From Mesostigma viride (Eukaryota > Streptophyta > Mesostigmatophyceae > Mesostigmatales > Mesostigmataceae): 64,000 nt of DNA. Position numbers and translations under genes: made by a program. This document shows, piece after piece, positions 48,838-60,464 of the stretch. How positions within the stretch are numbered: the first letter of the stretch is position 1; each line of letters begins with the position of its first letter. The stretch is from the NCBI GenBank assembly GCA_009746045.1, contig RPFO01000041.1, forward strand, positions 4,530,920 to 4,594,919, read 5' to 3'. The notes under the pieces were generated by a model. That model was given only the letters and a program-made list of their open reading frames with translations. It had not been told where the DNA came from and made no database searches.

Positions 48838-49575
48838 TGTTGCACGGATGCAACATGCCGTTTGTGGTAAATATAAATTATCCGTCCCGGTCGATCGGCG
48901 CCGACCGTAATCCGGCGCCAGTGCCGAGGGCCATAGTATAGTTGGCAGCCGAGGCAATCCGTGTGGAAGTAAGTGTAGAAGTTTTGCTGACGAACTTGGC
49001 CTTTGCGCCGTAGGCAGACCTAGCGCCTGAACGGGAGTTACGGGACAGCCAAGTGGCACTGCACATGCGTTATGATGGTTCCTACGGACATTTGGATATT
49101 TTTCAGGAGAGGCCTCTAGCCGTACTGGTCTTTAATGTGTTCTAGACGGTTCGAGAAGCCCGTCCCCGCGGACCTCACGTCATGCCTGGTTGGCAGCGCC
49201 AGGCGCAGCCACCAACGGGGACGAAGGGACAAAATAGGAAGGCACGAGCTATGCCAGCAATCCGGACCTTGTATCGTAATTTACCACGTTGCTCTACAGA
49301 TTATTTACCATCGCTTAATCCTGGAGTGTAAATCTCCTGTGGGCTCGAGTGTGAATCCCTCGCCTACTGGGTGTAAGTCTTCCCGCATTGAGTGTTTTAA
49401 TCTGTGTGGTAACATTGTAATATACGAAACCGGTTTTCCGGGTTTGAGCTTATTCGTATTGTGTGACAAGTATTCTTAAGCCACCATCGTGCGCTGTGAC
49501 GCATAGGAAGTCAAAGGTCTTTCGCATTCATTCTCAATCATTAAGGCGCTATTTTAAATAGCCATACGTGTTAAA
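48838..49575 (+). repeat. gypsy-2 5' LTR (738 bp)
   Basis: Starts TGTTGCACGGATGCAACA (a 6-base stem with a 6-base loop) and ends CGTGTTAAA. CTGGACTCGGAGG follows; TGGACTCGGAGG is a candidate primer binding site. Confidence 0.9.
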
Positions 49576-50045
49576 CTGGACTCGGAGGAAACTTTCCTAG
49601 TGGCCTCTATCCCGTCCCGTTTTTCTGTAATCTGATCCGGATCAGCAACGGAATTATATAAGGGCCGGAACCCTTACTAATTCCGCTTGCAGTAATTCAT
49701 TGTGGGGGTCGGATCCCCACAATCCTAACTGCCCATACCCGTTACCCATATTGCGGTTCTTGCATGCCCCAACCTGGCCTTGTCCGGTTGACCTAAGGGA
49801 TTCGTCCGGAAACGAATCTCCTTATATTGCGTGCTTTAAACGGAAACGCTTTGTGGGTTGCAATTTCACGCATTAGTTGGCGTCTTGGCCATTGCCTCAT
49901 ACCCTATATCTGGGATACATACTGTCAGCTCCGGCAAGCTGCAGTAATATCTCACGTCCTTTAATTGACGTATTTTTGTGCTTAATTTGTCATCCCGCCA
50001 AGGTGACTAGAGGCACATTGTTCACACTTTACCAGCCACCACGCG
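49576..50045 (+). other. gypsy-2 leader between LTR and Gag
   Basis: Noncoding. It begins with the candidate primer binding site. No further structure is assigned. Confidence 0.6.
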
Positions 50046-51962
50046 ATGGCTGACGGTATTGAGCGAGGGCGACGAGAGGCCCATCGCTTCTCTCCTGCCC
50101 CTTCCCTCGTGGCAGCACTCGAGGCGGCAGAGAGAGCTACCCAAAATCACTCACGCCCGAGTAGTGAGCGTGGCTCTAGGGGGTCATCCCCAGCACAAAC
50201 CCCACGTTTGGGAGGGAATTCCTCGGCGGCTGCCGGTGCACCACCTGGTAGCCCTGTAGTGAATCCCCTTAATGGACCACCAAGTGGAACATCCATCGCG
50301 GGATTGTCGGCGGGTCCGGCCCTTGGTGTAGGAGCCGGCGCGGGGGCGCAGGGGAATAATGTTACCCTGCACTACGGTAGGAGTGGGGCCCTGCCTACGG
50401 TGCTGCCGCAACCTACATTGGCCACTTGGCCCAGCAGCGCCCCGGCGCCACCCTTGTATGATAGCCGATCGCGGTCTCGCCGCGCTGCGAATCGGGCGTC
50501 CTATCATGCGCCTGGACCCCTTGGGGCTAGCCCCTTCGGCCATGCCTCGCCAAATATGGCTGGGCAGGGCCAGGGCACCGCACGGACCGGTCGGTCTTCC
50601 TTCGGGGTCGCAGGGGAGGCGATTCCCCTCCCCAACTCAGCATACGACCGCCTGGCTCCGGGTGACCCACGAGCGCAGCACCCAGCGGCCACCGCCGCCC
50701 ATCATTATGCAAGCCGCGCCCACTACCCACATGGGTATGAGCACCCGGGTGAGGATGAGTGCAGCCCCCCGGCAGGTTACCCGCGTGGGCACACCTCGCA
50801 AGGTGTGGCCGGGCCCGGGAGACCCGCGAGTATCATGGGCCATCATGACGATGATACTCACAATGCAGGGCGACTACCACCGTTGCCCAAGCTGTCGGAT
50901 ATTCCCAAGTTTAAACCCGACTGCTCGTACCAAGAGTTTGAGGCTTGGGAGATTGCAGTGTCTCAGAAGATCGACATCTGGGAGACATACAATCGCAAGC
51001 TCTTGGACGAGGATATCAAGGTCAAGCTGGTGTCCAGCGAGGCACTGGCTCCCGATGTGAGACAAGCTCTCCATTGCGAAAGCGCCCTGGCCAATGGCTT
51101 CCCCAGCAGCTTGGCTGAATTATTTCGGCGAGCACGGGCCAAGTACCTGCCACCCGACCAAGACAAGCTGGACCGGGAGGCTTTTGGGGCGTTCAAGCAG
51201 GGGAACCTGAGCTATCGGGAATATATGACCAAGTTCGAGCTTCTAGCTGGGCGGGTTGATGACCTGATGGGCCCAGAAGCCTTGGCAAGGTTCTATGAGG
51301 GCTTGCAACCCGAATTCCGGGATGAGGTGAAGCGGAAATTCGCCCACCTCTCCTGGGCTCAATGGAACCTGCAGGACATCAAGACCTACCTAGCGGAGAT
51401 AGCTCCCTTGGTGCAGCGGACCCCAAAACCCCGCGTGAATGCACTGGAACTCAATGAGCTGGGATTCGCCCCCGTGTGGGTGGATGAGCTACAGTGCGAG
51501 GTCCTGGACATTAATGCCTTGGACACTTCCCGGATTCAGTGCTACCACTGCAACCGCGTGGGGCACATCAAACGTGAGTGCCCTGATCTCCCTCCGCTGG
51601 ACCAGGCCCCGCCTGTGCAACGCAACAATTCCAAGCGGCCTCCCCGCAAATGGCCTCGAGGCCACCACCGGCGCGAAATATGCGCACAGCTCCCAGTGCG
51701 GGTGAGCGTGCCCGACGCTTGCAACAAGCGCGCCAACAGCCCCGGCTGTACCAACAACCCAAGGCGCCCCCAAGCGCCTACCAGCAAGCTGGGCATGCCC
51801 TCAACCAACTGGATGCCGCAGACGCGGCCGAGCCTGATGATGGCTCTTCCGCGGCCGCATCCGGCCACCTGCGAGGCACACCGGTGGACGAGGGGCCTGC
51901 AGGAGAGGCGTTGGACTGAGAGGCCGGGAGGGCACTCCGGGCGACACCTTACCCGGCCATGA
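50046..51962 (+). CDS. gypsy-2 Gag
   Basis: Starts MADGIERGRREAHRF at 50046. A Pro/Gly/Ser-rich head of about 270 residues is followed by a Ty3-type capsid region (LPPLPKLSDIPKFKPD, FEAWEIAVSQKID, YREYMTKFELLAGRVDDL, RFYEGLQPEFRDEVKRKF). A CCHC zinc knuckle C-x2-C-x4-H-x4-C lies at 51540-51581 (CYHCNRVGHIKREC). After about 51650 the natural tail continues in another frame (Gln/Ala-rich, to 51919), so a frameshift probably lies just after the knuckle. Gag forms the particle and binds element RNA. Pol starts 17 bases after this frame ends. Confidence 0.85.
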   Translation: MADGIERGRREAHRFSPAPSLVAALEAAERATQNHSRPSSERGSRGSSPAQTPRLGGNSSAAAGAPPGSPVVNPLNGPPSGTSIAGLSAGPALGVGAGAGAQGNNVTLHYGRSGALPTVLPQPTLATWPSSAPAPPLYDSRSRSRRAANRASYHAPGPLGASPFGHASPNMAGQGQGTARTGRSSFGVAGEAIPLPNSAYDRLAPGDPRAQHPAATAAHHYASRAHYPHGYEHPGEDECSPPAGYPRGHTSQGVAGPGRPASIMGHHDDDTHNAGRLPPLPKLSDIPKFKPDCSYQEFEAWEIAVSQKIDIWETYNRKLLDEDIKVKLVSSEALAPDVRQALHCESALANGFPSSLAELFRRARAKYLPPDQDKLDREAFGAFKQGNLSYREYMTKFELLAGRVDDLMGPEALARFYEGLQPEFRDEVKRKFAHLSWAQWNLQDIKTYLAEIAPLVQRTPKPRVNALELNELGFAPVWVDELQCEVLDINALDTSRIQCYHCNRVGHIKRECPDLPPLDQAPPVQRNNSKRPPRKWPRGHHRREICAQLPVRVSVPDACNKRANSPGCTNNPRRPQAPTSKLGMPSTNWMPQTRPSLMMALPRPHPATCEAHRWTRGLQERRWTERPGGHSGRHLTRP

Positions 51963-51978
51963 ACAAGTCGCCCAAGTT

Positions 51979-53205
51979 TTGTTACCATGTAATGTGGTGA
52001 CAGAGACCCAGGAATGGCAAGCGGAGCCTAGCGAAGGCCCGCGGCAACTACTCCTCTTCACTGGAAGCCTACCAGACCCCCAGGGCTCTGGGCGTTGTTT
52101 GGAGGGCATCAAGGTCCTCATTGACAGTGGTGCGGCTACCACCTTCGTCAGTGAGGCCATAGTGCAGCGCCTGGGAGTAACCCCGACTCCCCATACCATT
52201 GCTCGGCGCGTGCGATACTCGGATGGCTACACTCAGCCATCCCCGGGCTATGCGGACTTGGCCCCTATCGTACAAGGCACCAGCGTGCCCATTCGCGCCA
52301 CGGTCATTCCCTTACAAGCGGCTGATATCATCCTAGGGATTGACTGGCTGCACATATCCAAGGTGACCGTCTCTTTTGGTACCATGGTTACCCACTTCCC
52401 AGATGGGTCATTCTGGTTACCTGAGCGGCAGTATGCGGCCAACGGCATGACCATCACAGATGACACGCCTGCCCTCAAGAGTGACCGTCGTCGCCTTGCG
52501 GACATTCTCATGTCCAAAAGGGAGTTCAAGCGGATGATGAGAGCCCGGCAGCCTCCTCCCGTTTACTCCATTCGTCTGGACGCCCTTGCCCACGCGCGCG
52601 GGCCCAGCGCCCAGCATGCACAGGCTGGAGTTTCCTTAAACTCGCTTGGCATGGACTTGTCGGAAGACGAGGTGAAACGACTCGACGCAGTGCTCGATCA
52701 GTATTCAGCCGTGTTTGAGGAGAAAACCCCTACGTTTCCCCCGGCCAGACCGGTGCTCCACCGCATTCATTTGCAGGAGGGGCACCCACCTACCACCTCA
52801 CCCATTTTTCGCATGGGGCCCGTGGAGTTGGCAGAGCTCAAGAAGATCTTGGTCGGCTTGTTGGAGGCCGGCAATAGCCTTTACAGCGCAGGCGTGTTGC
52901 TGGTGCCCAAACCCAATGGGAAGTGGCGTCTGGTTACGGATTATCGCAAACTCAATGCGATCACCGTGAAGTTCAAGTATCCCCTCCCCCGCATCGATGA
53001 TATATTTAATAAGGTGGAGGGCGCAAAGTACTTTACAGTGCTCGATTGTGCAGACGGTTTTTGGCAACTTCGGATCGCCCCCGAAGATTGCCATAAAACA
53101 GCCTTTGCCACGCCTTTTGGCCATTACCAATTCCGCGTGGCGGCCATGGGCTTGTGTAACAGCCCTGCCTCTTTTCAGATGCTCATGAACCTGGCACCTC
53201 TTTAG
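51979..53205 (+). pseudogene. gypsy-2 protease and reverse transcriptase, first part
   Basis: Starts near 51979. The aspartic protease has the intact triplet IDSGAATTF (Asp codon 52123-52125) and IILGIDWLH. The RT follows: ILVGLLEAGNSLYSAGVLL, LVTDYRKLNA, YPLPRIDDIF, LDCADGFWQL and NSPASFQMLMN. It ends abnormally at TAG 53203-53205, where a short scrambled patch (about 53190-53205) replaces the expected EVLR and shifts the frame. The rest of RT resumes at about 53206. The same region in gypsy-1 is intact at 200-240. Confidence 0.88.
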
Positions 53206-54450
53206 GTCGGTGATGGGCACTAGTCGGCTGCCCCAGGTCTCGGCAGACCTGCGCGACCCGACTATCCCGTGGGACCCGGGGACGCAGCCGTACAAACGCA
53301 CCTGCGTGGCCATCTACTTGGATGACATCCTCATTTTCTCTCGCACGTTCGAGGAGCACTTGGAGGATGTTGCCGCGGTTCTGCAGATCATGGCGGATAA
53401 TAAACTGTCCGCCCGCCGCAGCAAGGTAGAATCAGGCCGCAGCGTCCCCTTTCTAGGCCACATTCTCTCGGACAAGGGCGTGTCCACGGACCCCGATAAG
53501 GTCGCCGCCGTCCAACAGTGGCCTGTTCCCGCGAATGTTCGCGCCTTGCGCAGCTTCTTGGGCTTGGTATCGTATTATCGCCGCTTCATCCCGCGTTTCG
53601 CGACCATTGCGGCCCCGCTTACTCACCTCCTCAAGAAGGACGTACCGTGGGAATGGTCAGGCCTGTGTCAACAGGCCTTTGACCTGCTGAAGGCCAGGCT
53701 CGCCACTGCGCCTGTCCTCATCCTTCCGGATCCCACCAAGCCATTCGTGGTCAATAGCGATTCTAGCAAGGTTGCTATTGGCGGTGTGCTGCTCCAAGAC
53801 CATGGTCTCGGTCTCCAACCGGTCGAGTATATCTCCCGGACGATGATCCCGGCCGAAAGAAATTACCCGGTCCATCAGCAAGAGTTGTTGGCCGTGGTGT
53901 ACTGTTGCCATACTTGGCGGCACCATCTTCTGGGTGCTCAGTTCAACGTGGCCATGGCCGAACCCGACCCTGCGGACCCGTACCGCTTGATCATCCAGAC
54001 CGACCATCGGCCCCTCACGCACTTGTTGACGCAGCCCACGCTTACGCCACGCCAAGCCCGTTGGCTTGAATATTTGGCACAGTTCGGTCCGTTCAAGATC
54101 GAATATGTCAAGGGCCTTGACAACACGGTCCCTGACGCCCTGTCGCGTCGCCCCGACTATTGGTTTTATGAGGATCTTGACGTTTTGGCCACGACGTTGA
54201 TCCCCTCCCATGGTCCCGTCGCCCCCTTTGGCGACCGCTTGAGCGACCCGATGAGCCCCTTCCTCTTCTGTGGCGCCACAACCGCGGAGGTTGACACTGT
54301 TGACCATTCCGTGCGCCTCGCCGGCAGCACCCCTGCACGTGAGGGCACGTGCGCAGCCGCAGGGGGGGAAGGACTTCGGCCCCGTATAGCCATGTGGTGC
54401 CGGCGACAGGAGTTACCCTCCAATGCAGCCCCTTTGAGAGGCATTCACGT
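53206..54450 (+). pseudogene. gypsy-2 reverse transcriptase second part and RNase H
   Basis: Continues RT with the catalytic YLDD (AIYLDDILIFS, codons 53315-53326) and PFLGHILSDKG. RNase H follows: PFVVNSDSSKVAIGG, HQQELLAVVYC, IQTDHRPLTHLL and DALSRRPDYWFYEDLDVL. The first catalytic block reads SDSS rather than the usual TDAS, as also seen in part in gypsy-1 (TDAS there). After about 54440 the frame that fits the integrase is the next one (MANTATTVV). Confidence 0.88.
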
Positions 54451-54908
54451 TGGCAAATACTGCAACAACGGTCGTCATCAGCTCGGACCTAGAGCGCCTC
54501 ATCTCGCGCTTCACAGTCACTGAGGACAAGGCAAATGAAGCCATAGCTGCCCGCCCTCAGAGCATGGACGGCTACCCAGCCAAGTTTCAAAACGGGTTCC
54601 TTTACGTGAATGTCAGTGGCCAGGCGGCCCGTCAAGACTCATGGCGCTTGTATGTCCCCCAAATATGCCGCGCTGAGGTATTATTTGAGTTACATGACTC
54701 AGTCTTGGGGGGACACTCAAGGCCAGGACAGGCTGTTAGCGAGGGCCCGGAGGTCCTAGGTACTATTGGCCTAAGATGGCTCGTGATGTGCGGGAGTATG
54801 TCAGTACCTGTGACAGCTGCCAGCACATGAAGCCACGGAATACGGGCAAACAGGGCGTTCCAAAGGAAATTCCAGACCCCATGTTCCCTTGGGACTCGGT
54901 GATGATAG
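54441..54908 (+). pseudogene. gypsy-2 integrase, N-terminal part
   Basis: Reads SDLERLISRFTVTED, YPAKFQNGFLYV, VLFELHDSVLGGH (zinc-binding His). After a frame change near 54730-54760 it reads YYWPKMARDVREYVS and CDSCQHMKP (zinc-binding Cys pair), up to PWDSVMI. The next residue in a working integrase is the first catalytic Asp, which is encoded beyond the insertion at 56683. Confidence 0.85.
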
Positions 54909-56679
54909 TGTCCAAAAACCAAATGTCCTCATTTGAGGACATAGTCCTCGTTTGAGACGGGGGGGGTCAGGGGGGCGGTTTTGGCGCCAAAGTTGGTCCT
55001 GAGGATCCCTGGTGGGTTTTGGCGCGAAACTGGGATAGGTACTGAGCGCGCCAAGCCCCCGGGGTCGACAGGGGCCGACCGTACCTGGAAAATATGAGGC
55101 GAGGAAAAGTACCTACTACAGCAAGAACGTTGCAATGTAATCGAGCATTTTGTCGAGTGACGGCTATGGGGTCGTTCCAGTTCTGAGGCTTGCCTGAACG
55201 TTATAGGCCATTATTTTGCCCCGAATGAAGACAGAACTTTAGATCATCATCTAGTCATTTCGAAGATGCTGCTTTTGACGTGCAGGTGCTTTGTATATGT
55301 CGAAAATATTGTTCATGAACGGATTTTGGCATCGTTGAAGAAAATCTGGAAGCTACGTAGATGGCATGATAGGTCAGTATGCAGTTCGGTTTTACAATTT
55401 CTTTTTCCGCCCAGTAGCTGCGGATATCGCGAGTATGGGTTATGGTACGCTTCTGGGTTAATGGGCGACCCGGGCAACAGAGAGACCTGGGCAGTTAGAT
55501 GGGTCAAAGAGTCTCCATTTTTTCGTCGTGATATCGCAGTCACGCCTGGCGAAAACCACGGCGAGCGCGAGCCATATTTTACTTTTGCCGCAAGGCTGGG
55601 TGCTTCCCGGGCGTCACCGTCCTTTAATATATATTTCTTGAGCTGTCCCGCGCAGCTGGCGGCCTGGGCGCACGTCAAGAACAAGGTTCCGGATGTCATC
55701 CGCAACCGCATCGTTCTAAATAAGCGTGTCAAGAGTATCGTAGCTTATAACCCCCGCAGACTTAATGATTCCGGTTCTTTTCAATGCCCAACGTCGTGGT
55801 TGTGATTACGCCTATGTCCGGGGAACTTAAAGGAAGTTTGCTGGGTAATGCTTTCTTTTCCCGTGGTGTCACTGAAAAGGTAAACGGCCTTGCGTCGTCA
55901 AAACAGCAGCAAGTAGAAGTCACTGTGCTTAGTTGCAATGTGGTAGTTTGATTTAACACATATACTGCCTTGTTGCTGAAAACTTTTTCAAGGCTTGCTG
56001 GGATGTTGCCCATATGTTTCTAACGCTTAACCTCATGTCCAAGTGAGCTAGACTGGCTTGGAAACTTGAGCTTTTCATGCTTACATTGTGCTTGTATTGC
56101 TATTTGTGCCTCTTTGCAGTATCTGCTTCATATATGATTGAAGGCTTCAGCATCATTGTCGAGCACCGTGGTGGCAGCCAAGCCTCCAATAACGATCACA
56201 GACCTAACCTTGGCAAGTATTTGCTTCTTATTTCATTCTTTGGATTGAGCTAGCTTTGAGCTAGCTTTACACCTGCTATTTGGCCTGCACCATGGTCCCT
56301 GGCTGCCAGTTACATTTTGTGCCCCCCCCCGGCAGGCTGCAGGGTCTAGGATAGCGAGGGTGTAATGTAGACATGTTGTGGGCACCTTGGGTGCATTTTC
56401 AGGACCAGCCATGACCTGGCCCTGCCTTCTTTCTGGGCATATTTTTGACTTGAGTGCTTGTTGGTCACTCGCGTAGCGACCCCCCTGCATTCATAAATCG
56501 TAAACAATTATACAATGAGCATATTTCATGGATGTTAAGCATTGCTACTCTTGAACATATCATAAATGAACATGGTTCCATGCCGTACCCATGGATATGT
56601 TGAAATGTGTGAGTTATTACAAATGGTATCCATGCTTAAAAATGTCCTCATATGAGGACATTTTCTTGGTGATTAGACA
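54909..56679 (+). mobile_element. Hairpin-ended non-autonomous DNA element in gypsy-2 integrase
   Basis: 1771 bp, flanked by ATAG on both sides (54905-54908, 56680-56683). Removing it and one ATAG restores the frame (VMI then DFIGPLP). Ends form a 14-bp inverted repeat with three mismatches, TGTCCAAAAACCAA and TGTCTAATCACCAA. Immediately inside lie palindromes of one common word: 54923-54942 (9-base arms ATGTCCTCA) and 56639-56664 (perfect, 13-base arms AAAATGTCCTCAT). A 179-codon frame at 55266-55805 is unrecognised. Size, hairpins and target resemble 9834-11548. Confidence 0.82.
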
Positions 56680-56682
56680 ATA

Positions 56683-57781
56683 GATTTCATTGGGCCCTTG
56701 CCAGAGACCAAGGCGGGCAATGCTCAGATCCTGGTAGTGGTGGACCGGCTCACGCGGAGATGCCATTTAATCCCCTGCAAGGCCACACTGACGGCTGCCC
56801 ACTTGTTCCTAAACAATGTGTTCCGGCTCCATGGCATGCCCCGACAATTTATCACCGACAAGGACAAACTGTTCACGTCGAAATTTTGGACCTCATTTTT
56901 TCAGGTCGTCGGGACTAAGTTGTCTATGGGTACGGCCTATCACAGTAGCTCTTCTCACATGGTGGAGAGAGTGAATCGGGTGGTGGAAGAGGCACTGCGG
57001 CACTACCTGGATCGAGATGGGAGGAATTGGGACGAAGTGCTGGGATTCATTGAGTTTTCACTCAATAATGCCCCCCATTCTGCCCACGGGTATACCCCGT
57101 TCTTTCTTGATACAGGCAGGCATCCCCTTACTCCCACCGATCTCTTGACCGCCCCAGCCATCACCACGACAACGGAGCTACGCTCCACAGTCGCAGGGGC
57201 GCGGGAGCTGGTACAACGGATGGTGCAAGCTCATTCCAGCGCCATAAGTGGCCTACGTCAGGCGCGTGCCAAGTACATGGCGCGAGTCCAAAGTACCCTG
57301 GACAGGCGCCCCCCTGCAATCGAAGCAGGTGACTTGGTTTTAATTGAGGGCCCCCACCAAGGCCGCTTCTCGCACAAGTTCGAGGACAGCCTGAAGGTCA
57401 AGCTCCGCCCCTTATTGAATCCTTGGACCGTATCTGGTGGAGAAGGTGTTCAATGAGGTGATGGTGTCTGTCGCCATCCCGGACTCGTGGCAGCTGAAGT
57501 CCAATGTTTTCCACGTTGACCAGCTGAAGCTTTACCGCAAGAGCACCTTCCCAGGTCGTGTCATGGCACCCGCCCCCTTGGAGTTCAACCCCGAGACGGG
57601 CGAACCCGAGGATGAGGTCGAGGACATTGTAGCCCACCGCAATCGAGGCCGCCGCCGCGAGTACCTCCTTAAGTGGAAGTTCTCCCAAACAGAGCTAGAG
57701 CACTCATGGGTAGCTGAGGCTGGACTCACGGGCTGTGCACGCTTGCTACAGGAGTATAAAGCCCGGGCAGGGTTGGCATAA
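56683..57781 (+). pseudogene. gypsy-2 integrase core, GPY/F-like region and chromodomain
   Basis: Resumes with DFIGPLPETKAGNAQILVVV (first catalytic Asp at 56683), then FITDKDKLF (second Asp) and HMVERVNRVVEEALRHY (Glu). Next come NNAPHSAHGYTPFFLDTGR and the GDLVLIEGP block. A frame change near 57415 leads to the C-terminal end, a chromodomain (EDEVEDIVAHRNRG, REYLLKWKFSQTELEHSWVAE, LLQEYK) ending at TAA 57779-57781. The chromodomain assigns the element to chromoviruses. Confidence 0.9.
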
Positions 57782-57802
57782 TTCCGGCCCTTCTCCTACC
57801 TT

Positions 57803-58204
57803 TTGCGTAATGCTCCTTGCATGTGCATTGGCAGCCTTGATGCAGGCCGCCCCGCCCCAGGGGTCCATGGGCGAGTTATTCGGTGCGGTATCGTTTGGAC
57901 AGGAGGTTCGGTGTCCCTCACCCGACACAAGTTCCTCGCCGCCTTCTTGAGCGTTTTCCCACTGGAGGCGTTGCGGGATGTCAACCTGGCCAAACGCCAT
58001 GATGCACGCGCCGGCGAGCGGCAACTCACCTTCCAGCCCGCCCTAGTCCAGGCCCATGGCCTGCCTCTTCCCGAGCCGGCTGAGGCCGCGCCGGCTGAGC
58101 GTGTCCACCGGCGTCAACGCCCGGCCGCACCTCTGCGCGGGCATGGCCGTGGGGGCTCCGCTCGTGGGGGTAACCGCCCGAGCCCTTACCGCCCGGCGCC
58201 GTAA
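57803..58204 (+). CDS. Small reading frame between gypsy-2 pol and 3' LTR (unknown)
   Basis: 133 codons, Ala/Arg/Pro/Gly-rich (LTRHKFLAAFLSVFPLEALRD in the middle). It is not clearly related to the much larger downstream frame in gypsy-1. It may be a remnant or chance in GC-rich DNA. Confidence 0.3.
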   Translation: MRNAPCMCIGSLDAGRPAPGVHGRVIRCGIVWTGGSVSLTRHKFLAAFLSVFPLEALRDVNLAKRHDARAGERQLTFQPALVQAHGLPLPEPAEAAPAERVHRRQRPAAPLRGHGRGGSARGGNRPSPYRPAP

Positions 58205-58316
58205 ACCATCGCCAACAGACGGTGACAATTGGCACGATCGATGCGTGCCCTGGAAGGGAACAGTGACTATGTATACAGTCATTTATAAGCCCCGGCTACA
58301 GGAGTAGCCGCCTCTT

Positions 58317-58335
58317 TTGTTGGGGGGGGGAGGTG
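58317..58335 (+). promoter_or_regulatory. gypsy-2 polypurine tract
   Basis: A G run with AGGTG directly precedes the 3' LTR, as in gypsy-1. It would prime plus-strand DNA. Confidence 0.75.
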
Positions 58336-59078
58336 TGTTGCACGGATGCAACATGCCGTTTGTGGTAAATATAAATTATCCGTCCCGGTCGATCGGCGCC
58401 GACCGTAATCCGGCGCCAGTGCCGAGGCCATAGTATAGTTGGCAGCCGAGGCAATCCGTGTGGAAGTAAGTGTAGAAGTTTTGCTGACGAACTTGGCCTT
58501 TGCGCCGTAGGCAGACCTAGCGCCTGAACGGGAGTTACGGGACAGCCAAGTGGCACTGCACATGCGTTATGATGGTTCCTACCGGGACATTTGGATATTT
58601 TTCAGGAGAGGCCTCTAGCCGTACTGGTCTTTAATGTGTTCTAGACGGTTCGAGAAGCCCGTCCCCGCGGACCTCACGTCATGCCTGGTTGGCAGCGCCA
58701 GGCGCAGCCACCAACGGGGACGAAGGGACAAAATAGGAAGGCACGAGCTATGCCAGCAATCCGGACCTTGTATCGTAATTTACCACGTTGCTCTACAGAT
58801 TATTTACCATCGCTTAATCCTGGAGTGTAAATCTCCTGTGGGCTCGAGTGTGAATCCCTCGCCTACTGGGTGTAAGTCTTCCCGCATTGAGTGTTTTAAT
58901 CTGTGTGGTAACATTGTAATATACGAAACCGGTTTTAATTCCGGGTTTGAGCTTATTCGTATTGTGTGACAAGTATTCTTAAGCCACCATCGTGCGCTGT
59001 GACGCATAGGAAGTCAAAGGTCTTTCGCATTCATTCTCAATCACTAAGGCGCTATTTTAAATAGCCATACGTGTTAAA
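58336..59078 (+). repeat. gypsy-2 3' LTR (743 bp)
   Basis: Copy of 48838-49575 with three indels (about 58426, 58583 and 58938) and a C/T change near 59043. It is followed by ATCTC at 59079-59083. Confidence 0.93.
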
Positions 59079-60464
59079 ATCTCAAAAGCAGATTGCGCAC
59101 GGGGATAGTCCAGACCCCTTCCATAGTACACTCTCCTGCCAACCATGCAGGAATTTGGTTGGCCAACCATGCAGACAAGTGGCCAGTCTTCATCATATGT
59201 GATAGCGTCTTAATAAGGTTTGGCTCGCGACTCATCCTTGCATGATGGTCGAACCAGTATACGTAAGTTGTACGCATTGAGACACAATGTGTGAGATTCA
59301 TGGAACATACTCGATGTATCTCCTACTTTTTCCTTTACCTTCTTCGTCAATACAATGTTCATACAAAATGTCGAACCCATCTTAATTTTCCGATTTCGGG
59401 GTACCCAAACATGTCAGAAAACTTGGTCTTGTGGCGCTTTGTACCCTCCCTAGTTTAAACGCTCGGTGTCTTGCTAAATGCCGACTAGAATGGAACAAAG
59501 GCCCCCCTAGGTCATCGACCGCGTCATCTTCATCTTGTATGAGCCTCGTCTACGCCCACCTCGCCTTGCATGGCCTTCTGCCTGCACACAAGATGCATAG
59601 GCAACAATGAAACAAAGAAATCAAGACCATAGAAGATCAAACTTCTAATTAGACGGTACGTCGGCTGAAAAAGATTTCTGGATGAAAATGACGGACAGTA
59701 AAACCGTGGCAGATTCCTAAAACATGGCAGATTATAAAAAAATGTCGCGTTTGAGATTATAAACCAATGTCGTGACCACCGTTGGCGTTCCTTGCATGGG
59801 CTTCCCTGCATAGTCCACCACTATCCTTATGACACTGTCCTCAGCTTTCTTTCATTTCATCGCGCTGTTCTTCATCACGTCGGACAGATTCACCCGCTAG
59901 ACAGACTTTGTGCTTATTATATATTCAACCAGGACTGTGGGAAACTTTGTGAACTGAAGACGTGTTAGGCACGACTCACATGAGGCTCGGTGAACTCCGT
60001 CGGTGAACTCTTTGTGAACTGGGTCGACGGCCGGGTCGCCACCGGCGCTTCACCGGCCCTTCACTTCGAGTTCACGCACTCACATGGGTCGCAACAACGT
60101 AGTGAACTGCTCGCCAGTGAACTCGTTTGTGAACTGGCGGAGGCGCGGGAAGACAGCCCAGATTTCGCGGGAAAGGGCGCAAACGTCAAGCAAGTGCAAA
60201 TGCATCCGGGCATGCTGGCTAATAACATGCACGTCTTGTCCAGCTGTAAACCATTAACTTCTGCACCACTAGTTTGATACAGTGCAGCAGAAATATGATA
60301 AAAACGCGCCGGTGACCTGTCGTGCATGTCGCTTTTCCAGCTACCTGTCTGCGTTCGCTTTCTTTGCAAGTTTTTCCAGGTGTTGGTGCCAGTGCTTCTC
60401 TGTCGATATTGTTTCAAAGCCGGTTTGTTTATTGGCTGGGGACGACCCCAGAGCCGCCCGCCGT

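Larger units (their letters stand above)
48838..59078 (+). mobile_element. Complete Ty3/gypsy chromovirus 'gypsy-2' in R3
   Basis: 10,241 bp with LTRs at 48838-49575 and 58336-59078, flanked by the 5-bp duplication ATCTC (48833-48837 and 59079-59083). R1 and R2 show the empty site (CCATGATCTCAAAAGCAG at 42864 and 44987). It encodes Gag and a pol with protease, RT, RNase H, integrase and chromodomain, then a small extra frame. The integrase is split by a hairpin-ended element (54909-56679), and several frameshifts are present. The LTRs differ by one substitution and a few indels (1, 2 and 4 bases), so the insertion is fairly young. Confidence 0.95.
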
